Part shown: positions 1 to 7,721 of the stretch, in pieces | Position numbering within the stretch: the first letter of the stretch is position 1 | Layout: every line of letters begins with the position of its first letter | Source: Saccharothrix saharensis | GTDB taxonomy: Bacteria; Actinomycetota; Actinomycetes; Mycobacteriales; Pseudonocardiaceae | Direction of reading: 5' to 3' | DNA length: 64,000 nucleotides | Assembly: GCF_006716745.1 (NCBI RefSeq) | Contig: NZ_VFPP01000001.1 | Span: forward strand, 2,418,001 to 2,482,000 | Translations under genes and position numbers: made by a program | Notes under the pieces: generated by a model | Told to the model about the DNA's origin: nothing | The model's input: only the letters and a program-made list of their open reading frames with translations | Database searches by the model: none

Positions 1-1431
1 GCAAAGGACCTCATCGCCGCCCATCGACCCGGTCATGGGCACGGTCACGGGCACGGCCCCGCCGAACCCTCCTCCCGACCGGTGCGCAAGCTCCTGCTGG
101 TCCTGCTGCTGCCGTTCGTGCTGGCGACGGTGGTCGGCGCGTTGCTGCTGTACCCGTTCGGGCACGAGCAGCGCACGGGCGCGGAGGCCGGTCTGGCGCA
201 GGTGCCGGTGCGCGGTGACGTGACGCAGGTGGTGCTGGGCGGGTGCGGTCCGGACGCGGAGGAGCCCGGCGCCACGGGGTGCGTGCTGGTGACCGTGAAG
301 ATGAGCGACGGCGCGGCGGCGGGCCGCGAGATCCGGGTGCCGGTGCCCGACCAGCCGGGGACGCCGGAGTTCACCGTCGGCGACGCGGTGGTGCTGTCGT
401 ACGGCGGGGGCGACCCGAACGACAGCACGTCCTACCAGCTCGCCGACTTCCAGCGGGGTGTGCCGTTGCTGCTGCTGGCGGTGCTGTTCGCGGCGGCGGT
501 GCTGCTGCTGGGCCGGTGGCAGGGGTTGGCGGCGCTGGGCGCGCTGGTGCTCAGCTTCGTGGTGCTGGTGCTGTTCGTGCTGCCCGCGATCCTGGCCGGG
601 GAGAGCCCGCTGACCGTGGCCGTGGTCGGCGCGGGGCTGATCATGTTCGTGGTGCTGTACCTGACGCACGGGGTGTCGGCGCGGACGTCCACGGCCGTGC
701 TGGGGACGTTGGTGAGCCTGGCGCTGATCGGGGTGCTGGGTGCGTTGTTCTCGGCGTTCGGCAAGCTGACCGGGTTGGACCAGGACACGGCCAACCTGGT
801 GTCGCTGCTCGGGCACGGCATCGACACGCGGGGGCTGCTGCTGGCGGGGACGATCATCGGCGCGCTGGGCGTGCTGGACGACGTGACCGTGACGCAGACC
901 AGCGCGGTGTGGGAGTTGCGGCGGGCCAACCCGGCGCTGGGGTTCCGGGAGCTGTACGCGGCGGGGTCGCGGATCGGGCGCGACCACCTGTCGTCCGTGG
1001 TGAACACGCTGGTCATGGCGTACGCGGGCGCGGCGCTGCCGCTGCTGCTGGCGTTCGCGCTGTCGGGCCGGACGCTGGGCGAGATCCTGACCGCGCAGGA
1101 CGTGGCGCAGGAGGTCGTGCGGACGTTGGTGGGCAGCATCGGGCTGGTGGCGGCGGTACCGATCACGACGGCGTTGGCGGCGTTCGTGGCGGCGCGGGAG
1201 ACCGTGCCGGACGTGGCCGGGCCGGACGAGCCGGTGGAGGCGGGCGCGCCGGGTGGATCGGCGGAGGCCGAGCCGTTGTGGCGGCGGCACGTGCGGGGTG
1301 ACCTGCGCACCGGGTACGACCCGGCCAAGGGGCCGTGGCGGCGACCTGTCGCGCCGGCTACCGGGCGAGGAGAACCAGCAGCAAGGCGATCGCGGCGGGG
1401 ACGGACTGCACCACCAGGATCCGACGGCTGA
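1..1431 (+). CDS. YibE/F family multi-pass membrane protein, 5' end outside window
   Basis: YibE/F-family integral membrane protein of unknown transport role. The frame is open from base 1. The residues before the first in-window start (GTG at 82) are rich in His-Gly (HGHGHGHGHG, from about codon 12), as is common at the cytoplasmic N-terminus of actinobacterial members, so the gene probably begins left of the window. After the first membrane segment (LLLVLLLPFVLATVVGALLL) comes an extracytoplasmic region of about 100 residues, then several more hydrophobic helices and the conserved stretch GALGVLDDVTVTQTSAVWEL. The C-terminal tail is Ala/Pro/Arg-rich. Its last 74 bp overlap the convergent DUF1304 gene. 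The family assignment rests on sequence pattern; substrate is unknown. Confidence 0.85.
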   Translation, partial: AKDLIAAHRPGHGHGHGHGPAEPSSRPVRKLLLVLLLPFVLATVVGALLLYPFGHEQRTGAEAGLAQVPVRGDVTQVVLGGCGPDAEEPGATGCVLVTVKMSDGAAAGREIRVPVPDQPGTPEFTVGDAVVLSYGGGDPNDSTSYQLADFQRGVPLLLLAVLFAAAVLLLGRWQGLAALGALVLSFVVLVLFVLPAILAGESPLTVAVVGAGLIMFVVLYLTHGVSARTSTAVLGTLVSLALIGVLGALFSAFGKLTGLDQDTANLVSLLGHGIDTRGLLLAGTIIGALGVLDDVTVTQTSAVWELRRANPALGFRELYAAGSRIGRDHLSSVVNTLVMAYAGAALPLLLAFALSGRTLGEILTAQDVAQEVVRTLVGSIGLVAAVPITTALAAFVAARETVPDVAGPDEPVEAGAPGGSAEAEPLWRRHVRGDLRTGYDPAKGPWRRPVAPATGRGEPAARRSRRGRTAPPGSDG

Positions 1432-1720
1432 CCGTCGCCGCGCCGTACAGGCCCGCGACGATCACGCAGATCAGGAAGAACACGGCGAACGCGAACCCCG
1501 TGGTGCCGCGGGCGATCAGCGCGAAGATCAGGCCGGCGGCGAGGAAGCCGTTGTAGAGGCCCTGGTTCGCGGCGAGCACCTTCGACTCGGCGGCGAACTC
1601 GGGCGTGGTGCCGAACGTCGCACGGCCGCGCGGGGTGTTCCAGAGGAACATCTCCAGCACGACGATGTAGAGGTGGATGGCCGCGACGAGCGCGGTGAGG
1701 ACGTCTGCGGCGAGCTGCAC
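1358..1720 (-). CDS. DUF1304 small membrane protein
   Basis: A 120-residue protein with about four hydrophobic helices and the family's typical N-terminal pattern: a first helix, then LEMFLWNTPRG, then TPEF and KVLAANQGLYNGFLAAGL. This matches DUF1304 (YqjF-like) inner-membrane proteins, whose function is not known. The start is taken as GTG at 1720, which gives the usual family length of about 120; a longer upstream frame exists but reads as low-quality Arg/Pro-rich sequence. It is convergent with the YibE/F gene and overlaps its 3' end by 74 bp. Confidence 0.8.
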   Translation of the reverse strand: MQLAADVLTALVAAIHLYIVVLEMFLWNTPRGRATFGTTPEFAAESKVLAANQGLYNGFLAAGLIFALIARGTTGFAFAVFFLICVIVAGLYGAATVSRRILVVQSVPAAIALLLVLLAR

Positions 1721-1842
1721 GGCTGTGCAGCGTAACGACGTGCGGCGAGCCGGACCACCCGAGCACCGCCCCCGCGGCCGTCCGCTCGGACGGCGACCTG
1801 ACCGGCGCGTCGTCCCCGGTGTCGACCTGCGTCGCCTGACGG

Positions 1843-1874
1843 GGTGGGCCGGGCGACGTTTCACCCGGCCCACC
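1843..1874. repeat. 11-bp stem inverted repeat upstream of coiled-coil gene
   Basis: GGTGGGCCGGG (1843-1853) and its exact reverse complement (1864-1874) can form a hairpin with a 10-nt loop. It lies between the divergent DUF1304 gene and the start at 1902. It could be a terminator for transcripts entering from the left or an operator; there is no U-run. Confidence 0.4.
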
Positions 1875-1901
1875 CGGTGGGGCCGGCGGTACGGTACGGG
1901 C

Positions 1902-2327
1902 ATGCTGCGGACCGTGCTGGGTCTTGCCAACCGTGTCGTCACCGGGCTGGTGTCGGGCGTGCTCGCGCTGCCGCGCATCGCCGACGCGCTGGTCCAGCTC
2001 ACGCCGCTGGTGCAGGCGTTGCCGCAGGTCGCGGAGCTGCGCAGCACGCTGGAGCGGTTGGAGCAGCTCGCCACGTTCCTGGCCAACGAGATGCCCGAGG
2101 CGTTGCACCAGCTCGAGGCCGTGCAGCGGCAGTTGGCGGAGCTGGAGCCGAGGATCGCCGCGCTGGCCGGGAACACCGGGCAGCTCGACGAGTCGATCCG
2201 GGTGCTGGCCGCCGCGCTCGGGCCGTTGCAGGGCACGGCGGAGCGGCTGGGCCGGTTGGTCGACCGGCTGCCGGAGCGCAAGCGCCGGACGCAGGCGCTT
2301 CCCGGGTCGGCCGTCGGCGACCGGTGA
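1902..2327 (+). CDS. Coiled-coil hypothetical protein (141 aa)
   Basis: No family recognised. The protein is 141 residues with a short hydrophobic/amphipathic N-terminus (LANRVVTGLVSGVLALPRIA) and then a long heptad-like helix rich in Leu, Ala, Glu and Gln (for example LRSTLERLEQLATFLANEM), ending in a basic tail. It probably forms a coiled coil, possibly membrane-associated. ATG at 1902 is chosen because a TACGGT -10-like hexamer (1890-1895) lies 6 nt upstream, the spacing expected for a leaderless transcript. The codon pattern is typical of the neighbourhood. Function unknown. Confidence 0.65.
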   Translation: MLRTVLGLANRVVTGLVSGVLALPRIADALVQLTPLVQALPQVAELRSTLERLEQLATFLANEMPEALHQLEAVQRQLAELEPRIAALAGNTGQLDESIRVLAAALGPLQGTAERLGRLVDRLPERKRRTQALPGSAVGDR

Positions 2328-2352
2328 GCGGTCCGTCGGGGATAATCGGTGG

Positions 2353-3216
2353 GTGGGACGGATCCGGAGAGCCGATGAGACCATCAGCAGGGAGGTTGAT
2401 TCGGGCATCGCGGAGTTGATCCCCGATCCCGACGTGCCGAGGGCGTGGATGCTGCGCCTGAACGGCACCCCGCAGTCGCACGTGGACCTGGACGACCCGA
2501 CGCACCTGGAGTTCGAGTACCTGCGTCGGTTGGGTCACGTGGCGGACCTCGTCGCGCCGGGCAGCGAGCCGATCCGGGCGCTGCACCTGGGCGGTGGCGC
2601 GCTCACGTTGCCGAGGTACGTCGCGGCGACGCGGCCGCGGTCCAGCCAGCAGGTGGTCGAGATCGACGCGGCGTTGATCGATCTGGTGCGCGGGGTGCTG
2701 CCGTGGGACCGGAACTGGCGGCTGCGGATCCGCAACGGGGACGCGCGGGCGGTGCTCGAGAAGGCGCCGGAGGGTGCTTTCGACCTGGTGGTCACGGATG
2801 TGTTCGCCGGGGCGCGGACGCCTGCGCACCTGACGTCGGTGGAGTTCGTGGGGTTGGCGTCACGGGTGTTGCGCGGCGGGGGTGTTTATGCGGCGAACAT
2901 CGGTGATGGCGGGAAGTTGGCGTTCGCCAAGGCCCAGGCGGCGACGGTGCGGGCGGTGTTCCCGCACGTGTGCGTGCTGGCGGAGCCGGCGGTGTTCCGG
3001 GGGCGCAGGTTCGGGAACTTCGTGCTGGTCGGGTCGCACGTGGAGTTGCCGGTGGCGGCGTTGACCCGGTTGACGGCGGGTGATCCGTTCCCGGGGCGGG
3101 TGGAGCACGACGATTCGCTGATCCGGTTCATCGGCGGGGTGCCGGCGATGACGGATGCGACGGCCACCCAGTCGCCGTCGCCCCCCAAGGGGACGTGGGG
3201 GTTGCCCGATCAGTGA
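2353..3216 (+). CDS. Spermidine-synthase-like class I methyltransferase-fold protein
   Basis: A 287-residue protein of the polyamine aminopropyltransferase fold. Visible features are the glycine-rich nucleotide-binding loop (ALHLGGGALTLPRYVA, about residues 77-92), the acidic end of the next strand (VVEIDAALIDLVR) and the DLVVTDVFAGARTP segment that corresponds to the catalytic Asp region. It lacks the separate N-terminal beta-domain of full SpeE, as do many actinobacterial 'spermidine synthase' proteins, so true aminopropyl transfer is uncertain. The start is GTG 2353: a GATAAT hexamer (2341-2346) lies 6 nt upstream, consistent with leaderless initiation, and homologous-looking sequence begins here. 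Confidence 0.75.
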   Translation: MGRIRRADETISREVDSGIAELIPDPDVPRAWMLRLNGTPQSHVDLDDPTHLEFEYLRRLGHVADLVAPGSEPIRALHLGGGALTLPRYVAATRPRSSQQVVEIDAALIDLVRGVLPWDRNWRLRIRNGDARAVLEKAPEGAFDLVVTDVFAGARTPAHLTSVEFVGLASRVLRGGGVYAANIGDGGKLAFAKAQAATVRAVFPHVCVLAEPAVFRGRRFGNFVLVGSHVELPVAALTRLTAGDPFPGRVEHDDSLIRFIGGVPAMTDATATQSPSPPKGTWGLPDQ

Positions 3217-3231
3217 GGTGCGAGGAATCGC

Positions 3232-3483
3232 CTGGGAAGATCAGAAGAGTCCTCGCCGGACGGGCGGATCAGCAGGACGACCCCTGCGTTCGTGGTGATC
3301 CCCTGTTGCGTCGTGGGTCGGGTTCCGTGTCATCCCACCGACCTCCCTCCGGGCTACCACGCGCGTCAAGGGGGGCGCCCACAGTGGATGTGACCGCCCA
3401 CAGCGGACCACGCCACCCTTGACACGCGCGGTAGGGCGAAGCCGGGTCGGCGGGATGACACGAAGCCCTTCCTCCGGGAAGGG
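3232..3483 (+). repeat. Dispersed intergenic repeat, copy A
   Basis: About 250 bp of non-coding DNA that is closely similar, in reverse orientation, to 7474-7692. The best-conserved stretch runs from about 3285 to 3329 and is essentially identical in the two copies. Copy A carries an extra ~44-bp piece (about 3329-3372) that is an imperfect inverted copy of its own right part (3416-3463), so most of the element can fold into a large cruciform or hairpin. The right edge ends in a small hairpin (CCCTTCC/GGAAGGG). No transposase and no convincing gene lie inside it. Confidence 0.85.
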
Positions 3484-3502
3484 ACTGCCGGTGGACGATC
3501 GG

Positions 3503-4132
3503 TCAGGGTTGGTCGAGGGTGGCGACGAAGCGGGAGATGGCGTCGGGGTTCAGTTTTTGGGCGAGGCGGCCCGTGGGGGCCAGGGAGCCCAGTTTGTAGA
3601 GGGGGCGGTCGGCGGCCGGGAGGCCTCGGGCTTCGGCGCGGAGTTGGGCGACCAGGAGCTCGGAGAAGACCAGGCCTGGGGCGTCGCCTCGGCCGGCCAG
3701 GACGTCGGCCAGTGTCCGGAGGGGGAGGATGCCTTGTTCGCGGCCTCCCGTGCCGGCGTAGATGGCCAGGGCGAGGTTGATGGCCTTGCCCCCGCCGCGG
3801 ACGAAGAGGCCCACGGTGCGGGCGCCCCGGACGTCGGTGACCAGGAGGTCGAGCTGGTCGGCGGTGTGGAGGTCGACCGAGCGGGTGCCGAAGGCGCGGA
3901 CCGAGAGGACGTGGCCCTCCAGCCAGACCCGGCGGCGGGCTTCGGACCAGGCCAGCATGAGCAGCGGCACGGCGAAGATCGCGGCGGTGACCAGGCCGGC
4001 GGTGCGGCCGGCGAGGAGGCCCAGCAACCCGCCGAAGGCGGCGGCGACGATCAACGCGCCGATGGCGACCGTGCGCGCGCGTTTGCGCACCGCCTTCGGG
4101 TCGAGCAGGTCAAGGGCAATCCGCTCGCTCAC
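3503..4132 (-). CDS. Membrane protein downstream of hisS, unknown function
   Basis: A 209-residue protein with a basic N-terminus, two closely spaced hydrophobic helices (about residues 22-63, [20 protein letters not shown] and [19 protein letters not shown]) and a soluble domain of about 145 residues facing the cytoplasm by the positive-inside rule (EARRR after helix 2). No named domain was recognised. Its ATG overlaps the hisS stop by 4 bp (ATGA), so it is translationally coupled to hisS and probably conserved next to it. Function unknown. Confidence 0.75.
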   Translation of the reverse strand: MSERIALDLLDPKAVRKRARTVAIGALIVAAAFGGLLGLLAGRTAGLVTAAIFAVPLLMLAWSEARRRVWLEGHVLSVRAFGTRSVDLHTADQLDLLVTDVRGARTVGLFVRGGGKAINLALAIYAGTGGREQGILPLRTLADVLAGRGDAPGLVFSELLVAQLRAEARGLPAADRPLYKLGSLAPTGRLAQKLNPDAISRFVATLDQP

Positions 4133-5391
4133 CGGCCCAACGCCTCCCGCACAGAGATCACCACGTCCGCCAGCGGCACTTCGCGCTGGTCGCCCGACGC
4201 GAGTTCCTTCAGCTGCACGACGCCGGCCTCGATGTCGCGCTCGCCCAGGACCAGGGCGAAGCGGGCGCCGGAGCGGTCAGCGCCCTTCATCGCGCCCTTG
4301 AGGCCCTTGCCGCCGTAGGACAGGTCGAAGCGGACGCCGGCGGCGCGCAGGGGGGCCGACAGGGCGACCAGGCGGGACTTGGCGGCCTCGCCGAGCGGGA
4401 CGCCGTAGACGTCGCAGCGGGTCTCGTCGCCCGGGGTCACGCCCTCGACCTGGCAGGCGAGCAGGGCGCGGTCGACGCCGAGGCCGAAGCCGACGCCGGA
4501 CAGCGGCTGGCCGCCGAGCTGTTCCATCAGGCCGTCGTACCGACCGCCGCCGCCGATGCCGGACTGCGCGCCGAGGCCGTCGTGCACGAACTCGAACGTG
4601 GTCTTCGTGTAGTAGTCCAGCCCGCGGACCATGCGGGGGTTCTCCGCGAACTTCACGCCCAGCTCGTTGAGGTAGCCCTTGACCTGCTCGTAGTGCGCCA
4701 GGGACTCGGCGGACAGGTTGTCCACCATGAGGGGCGCGTCGGCGACGAGTTCGCGCACCTCGGGGCGCTTGTCGTCCAGCACGCGGAGGGGGTTGAGCTC
4801 GGCGCGCCGGCGGGTCTCCTCGTCCAGCGGGAGCCCGGCGAGGAACGCCTGGAGCTTCTCGCGGTACTGCGGGCGGCACGTGGAGTCGCCCAGGGAGGTC
4901 AGTTCGAGGCGGAAGCCGGTCAGGCCGAGGGCGCGGAAGCCCGCGTCGGCGACGGCGATGACCTCGGCGTCCAGCGCCGGGTCGTCCACACCGATCGCCT
5001 CGACGCCGACCTGGTGGAACTGGCGGTAGCGGCCGGCCTGGGGCTGTTCGGCGCGGAAGAACTGGCCGGCGTAGGCGAGCTTGACCGGCAACTGGCCGCG
5101 GTCCAGGCCGTGCTCGATGACGGCGCGCATCACCCCGGCCGTGCCCTCGGGGCGCAGCGTGATCGACCGGCCGCCGCGGTCGGTGAAGGTGTACATCTCC
5201 TTGCTGACCACGTCGGTCGACTCGCCGACGCCGCGGGCGAACAGCGAGGTGTCCTCGAAGACGGGCAGCTCGATGTAGCCGTAGCCGGCGCGGCGGGCGG
5301 AGGCCACGAGGGTGTCGCGCACCGCCAGGAACTGCGCGGAGGTCGGCGGGAAGTAGTCGGGCACGCCCTTGGGCGCGGCAAACGTCGTCAC
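4129..5391 (-). CDS. hisS: Histidyl-tRNA synthetase
   Basis: Class II aminoacyl-tRNA synthetase that charges tRNA-His. All landmarks are present in 420 residues: RPEGTAG (about 80-86), motif 2 with [10 protein letters not shown] (about 120-129), the His-specific [13 protein letters not shown] (256-268), GGGGRYDGL (280-288), motif 3 GFGLGVDRA (301-309) and a C-terminal anticodon-binding domain. It starts with GTG at 5391, 4 bp after the stop of the upstream hydrolase gene, and overlaps the downstream membrane-protein gene, so the three form one operon. Length and order are normal for actinobacteria. Confidence 0.97.
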   Translation of the reverse strand: MTTFAAPKGVPDYFPPTSAQFLAVRDTLVASARRAGYGYIELPVFEDTSLFARGVGESTDVVSKEMYTFTDRGGRSITLRPEGTAGVMRAVIEHGLDRGQLPVKLAYAGQFFRAEQPQAGRYRQFHQVGVEAIGVDDPALDAEVIAVADAGFRALGLTGFRLELTSLGDSTCRPQYREKLQAFLAGLPLDEETRRRAELNPLRVLDDKRPEVRELVADAPLMVDNLSAESLAHYEQVKGYLNELGVKFAENPRMVRGLDYYTKTTFEFVHDGLGAQSGIGGGGRYDGLMEQLGGQPLSGVGFGLGVDRALLACQVEGVTPGDETRCDVYGVPLGEAAKSRLVALSAPLRAAGVRFDLSYGGKGLKGAMKGADRSGARFALVLGERDIEAGVVQLKELASGDQREVPLADVVISVREALGR

Positions 5392-5395
5392 AGTT

Positions 5396-6097
5396 CTACA
5401 GTCCTCGGTGAGGTGCGGCAGGCGCGTCCGGTGAGCCCAGCTCCAGCAGGAACGGGTTGCTCGCGCGCTCGCGGCCGATGGTCGTCGTCGGTCCGTGGCC
5501 GGGCAGGACCACCGTGTCGTCAGCCAACGTCAGAACCTTGGTGCGCAGCGACGTCAACATCTCGCGGTGGTTGCCGCCCGGCAGGTCGGTGCGTCCGATG
5601 GAGCCGGCGAAGAGGGTGTCGCCGGACAGCACGAGCCGTCCGCCCTCCTCGGTGCCGGCGCGGAACATCACCGACCCGCCGGTATGGCCCGGTGTGTGGT
5701 CGACGGTCAGCCGGAGGCCGGCCAGGTCCAGCTCGGCGCCGTCGGCCAGCTCGCGCACCTCGCGCGGCTCCCGCATCTCCAGGTTGCCGCCGAAGAAGGC
5801 CCGTGACTCGGCGCTGATGCCCTTGAGCGGGTCGGCCAGCATCGCGCGGTCGTCGGGGTGGATCCACGCGGGGATGTCGTTGCCGTCGCAGACCGGCGCG
5901 ACGGAGAACGTGTGGTCGAAGTGCCCGTGCGTGAGCAGCACGGCGACCGGGGACAGCCGGTGCTCGCGCAGCACCTCCGCGATCGGCTCGGCCGCCTCCT
6001 GGCCCGGGTCGACGACCACGCAAGCCTCCCCCGCACCCGTGGCGAGCACGAAGCAGTTGGCCTGGAGAGCCCCGGTCGGGAACCCGATCACCAGCAC
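5396..6097 (-). CDS. MBL-fold hydrolase, hydroxyacylglutathione-hydrolase-like
   Basis: Metallo-beta-lactamase-fold hydrolase of the glyoxalase II subgroup (233 aa). The metal-binding motif THGHFDH, the second metal ligand in HTPGHTGGS, the bridging Asp in [14 protein letters not shown] and the last His in LPGHGP are all intact. The preferred start is GTG at 6097, because GAGAGGTGG lies at the right distance before it; a TTG at 6118 has no good ribosome site. It is the first gene of the operon with hisS. This hydrolase-hisS arrangement recurs in actinobacteria. The substrate could be a mycothiol or other thioester, as these bacteria lack glutathione; that is inference. Confidence 0.88.
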   Translation of the reverse strand: MLVIGFPTGALQANCFVLATGAGEACVVVDPGQEAAEPIAEVLREHRLSPVAVLLTHGHFDHTFSVAPVCDGNDIPAWIHPDDRAMLADPLKGISAESRAFFGGNLEMREPREVRELADGAELDLAGLRLTVDHTPGHTGGSVMFRAGTEEGGRLVLSGDTLFAGSIGRTDLPGGNHREMLTSLRTKVLTLADDTVVLPGHGPTTTIGRERASNPFLLELGSPDAPAAPHRGL

Positions 6098-6242
6098 GGG
6101 ACCACCTCTCGACGGCAACGGATCGACAACGGATCCCGGTGGACCCCGACAAGCAGCCTATCCGGCATACACCAGTCACATACCCGCCCCCTAGACTGCT
6201 GACCGATCGTCGCCGTCGACGCAGAGATCAGGGAGGTTGCAG

Positions 6243-7106
6243 GTGCCGACCAACGTGCAGCGCCGCGAGCAGGCCAAGCGGAAGCTGGAACGCCAGCTCG
6301 TCCGCAGGGCGGAGCGCGCGAAGCGGCGCCGGGTGATCGCAGTCGTCGCGACGGCGGTCACCGTCGTCGTGGTCGCGGGCGGTGTGTACTTCCTCGCCAC
6401 GACCGACTTCAGCAACTCCGGCGACGACGCCGCGGCGGCCAGCTCGACCTCGGCCGCCCCGATCCAGATCCCGACCGAGGTGAAGGCGCTGCCGACGCGC
6501 CCGACCCCGATCGCGGACCCGGCGACCTGCGAGTACCGGCCGTCGAAGGAGCCCGCGTCCAAGGAGGGCACGAAGGCCCCCGAGGGCAGCGCCCCCGCGA
6601 CCGGCACCGCCACCGCCACCATCAAGGCCAACATCGGCGAACTGACGCTCACCCTGGACCGCGCCCTCGCGCCGTGCGCGGTGAACAGCTTCGTCAACCT
6701 GGTGAAGCAGGGCTACTACGACGGCAGCACGTGCCACCGCATCGGCACCGAGGGCCTGCAGATGCTCCAGTGCGGCGACCCGACCGGCACGGGCACCGGC
6801 GGCCCCGGCTACACGTTCGACAACGAGACCTGGCCCGAGCTGACCTACGGCCGCGGCTACCTGGCCATGGCGAACGCGGGTGCCGACCCGGAGACCCAGA
6901 AGGGCACGAACGGCAGCCAGTTCTTCATCGTCTACGGCGACGCCCAGCTCTCGCCCGACTACACGGTCTTCGGCAGCCTGGACGAAGCCGGCCTGAAGCT
7001 GATCGACGAGGTCGCCCGCGCCGGCCACGACGGCTCCTTCGACCCGTCCCCCGGCGGCGGCAAGCCGAACAAGGAAGTCAAGTTCGAGGCCGTCACGGTC
7101 GCCTGA
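6243..7106 (+). CDS. Membrane-anchored cyclophilin-type peptidyl-prolyl isomerase
   Basis: Peptidyl-prolyl cis-trans isomerase of the cyclophilin family. A charged N-terminus (about 35 residues) is followed by one transmembrane helix (VIAVVATAVTVVVVAGGVYF, about 36-55), a Ser/Thr/Ala/Pro linker, and the cyclophilin domain (about 120-287) containing SFVNLVKQGYYDG, CHRI, GTNGSQFFIVYGD and FGSLDEAGLKLIDEVA. The catalytic domain therefore faces the outside. GTG at 6243 is preferred over the TTG two codons upstream because GGGAGG sits about 7 nt before it. It is divergent from the hydrolase-hisS operon, and a strong terminator follows. Confidence 0.9.
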   Translation: MPTNVQRREQAKRKLERQLVRRAERAKRRRVIAVVATAVTVVVVAGGVYFLATTDFSNSGDDAAAASSTSAAPIQIPTEVKALPTRPTPIADPATCEYRPSKEPASKEGTKAPEGSAPATGTATATIKANIGELTLTLDRALAPCAVNSFVNLVKQGYYDGSTCHRIGTEGLQMLQCGDPTGTGTGGPGYTFDNETWPELTYGRGYLAMANAGADPETQKGTNGSQFFIVYGDAQLSPDYTVFGSLDEAGLKLIDEVARAGHDGSFDPSPGGGKPNKEVKFEAVTVA

Positions 7107-7121
7107 ACCACCCCGAACGCA

Positions 7122-7162
7122 CAGGGGCCCGGCAACTCGGGAGAGGAGTTGCCGGGCCCCTG
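7122..7162 (+). terminator. Strong intrinsic-type terminator hairpin after the cyclophilin gene
   Basis: A perfect 17-bp stem (7122-7138 with 7146-7162, beginning CAGGGGCCCGG) with a 7-nt loop starts 15 bp after the cyclophilin stop codon. There is no long U-run, as usual in high-GC actinomycetes. Confidence 0.85.
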
Positions 7163-7245
7163 CGTCTTCCCCGTCGGCTGGTGAGACCGACCTCCCCCGA
7201 TCGTGACACCACCCGATGACGTTTCGCTGACGCGGCCACGTCGCG

Positions 7246-7407
7246 CTAGCGACGCCGACGGGCCCGGACCGAGCGGACGACGTAGGCGATCGCGGCCAGG
7301 ACGAGCAACACACCGATGCCCTGAAGACCAGGCGAGTCGTCCGCCCCTCCGAGCAGTACGGCCATGATGCCCAGGACGCTCAGAAACCCGGCGACGAAGA
7401 GAGTCAT
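7246..7407 (-). CDS. Small membrane protein, 53 aa
   Basis: A short gene read directly from the sequence: ATG at 7407 to TAG at 7246-7248. The product begins MTLFVAGFLSVLGIMAVLLG, has a short loop GADDSPGLQG, a second hydrophobic segment (IGVLLVLAAIAYVV) and ends SVRARRRR. Two helices with a highly basic C-terminus are typical of small actinobacterial membrane proteins. Supporting points are its composition, the positive-inside pattern and its place in a gap between the cyclophilin terminator and repeat copy B. No function can be assigned. Confidence 0.6.
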   Translation of the reverse strand: MTLFVAGFLSVLGIMAVLLGGADDSPGLQGIGVLLVLAAIAYVVRSVRARRRR

Positions 7408-7473
7408 CTATCGATTCTCGCTCGACACCTATCGAAAATCAACACCCAACCCGCGCCCACCCACCCCACCTCG

Positions 7474-7692
7474 CCCTTCCTCGAAGGAGGGGCTTCGTGT
7501 CATCCCGCCGACCTGGCGCAGCCCCACCGCGCGTGTCAAGGGTGGCGTAGTCCGCCGTGGGCCGGTCGCATCCACTGTGGGCGCCCACGGAACCCGACCC
7601 ACGACGCAACAGGGGATCACCACGAACGCAGGGGTCATCCCGCTGATCTGCCCGTCCGGCGAGGACTCTCCTGATCTTGTGATCTTCCAGTC
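7474..7692 (-). repeat. Dispersed intergenic repeat, copy B (inverted relative to copy A)
   Basis: About 220 bp with strong similarity to the reverse complement of 3232-3483, filling the 314-bp gap between the 53-aa gene and rel. It keeps the same order of blocks as copy A but lacks the extra ~44-bp inverted piece, and it has an extra 8 bp near its rel-proximal edge. A small hairpin (CCTTCCTCGAAGGAGG) marks the left edge. Apparent reading frames inside it are shared by both copies only because the DNA is shared. Confidence 0.85.
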
Positions 7693-7721
7693 CTCTGATC
7701 GTCGCCCTCGCCACCCTGCCG

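Noticed and set aside
3195-3422. Plus-strand 75-codon frame overlapping repeat copy A
   Set aside because: Its middle matches a frame in repeat copy B only because the DNA repeat is shared; no ribosome site, and the frame breaks where the copies differ.
3419-4318. 299-codon plus-strand frame
   Set aside because: Antisense shadow of the membrane-protein and hisS genes; Gly/Glu/Asp-biased translation typical of opposite-strand reading in high GC DNA.
7439-7714. Minus-strand 91-codon frame covering repeat copy B
   Set aside because: Same reason as above; composition is repeat-derived and the frame ends are arbitrary.
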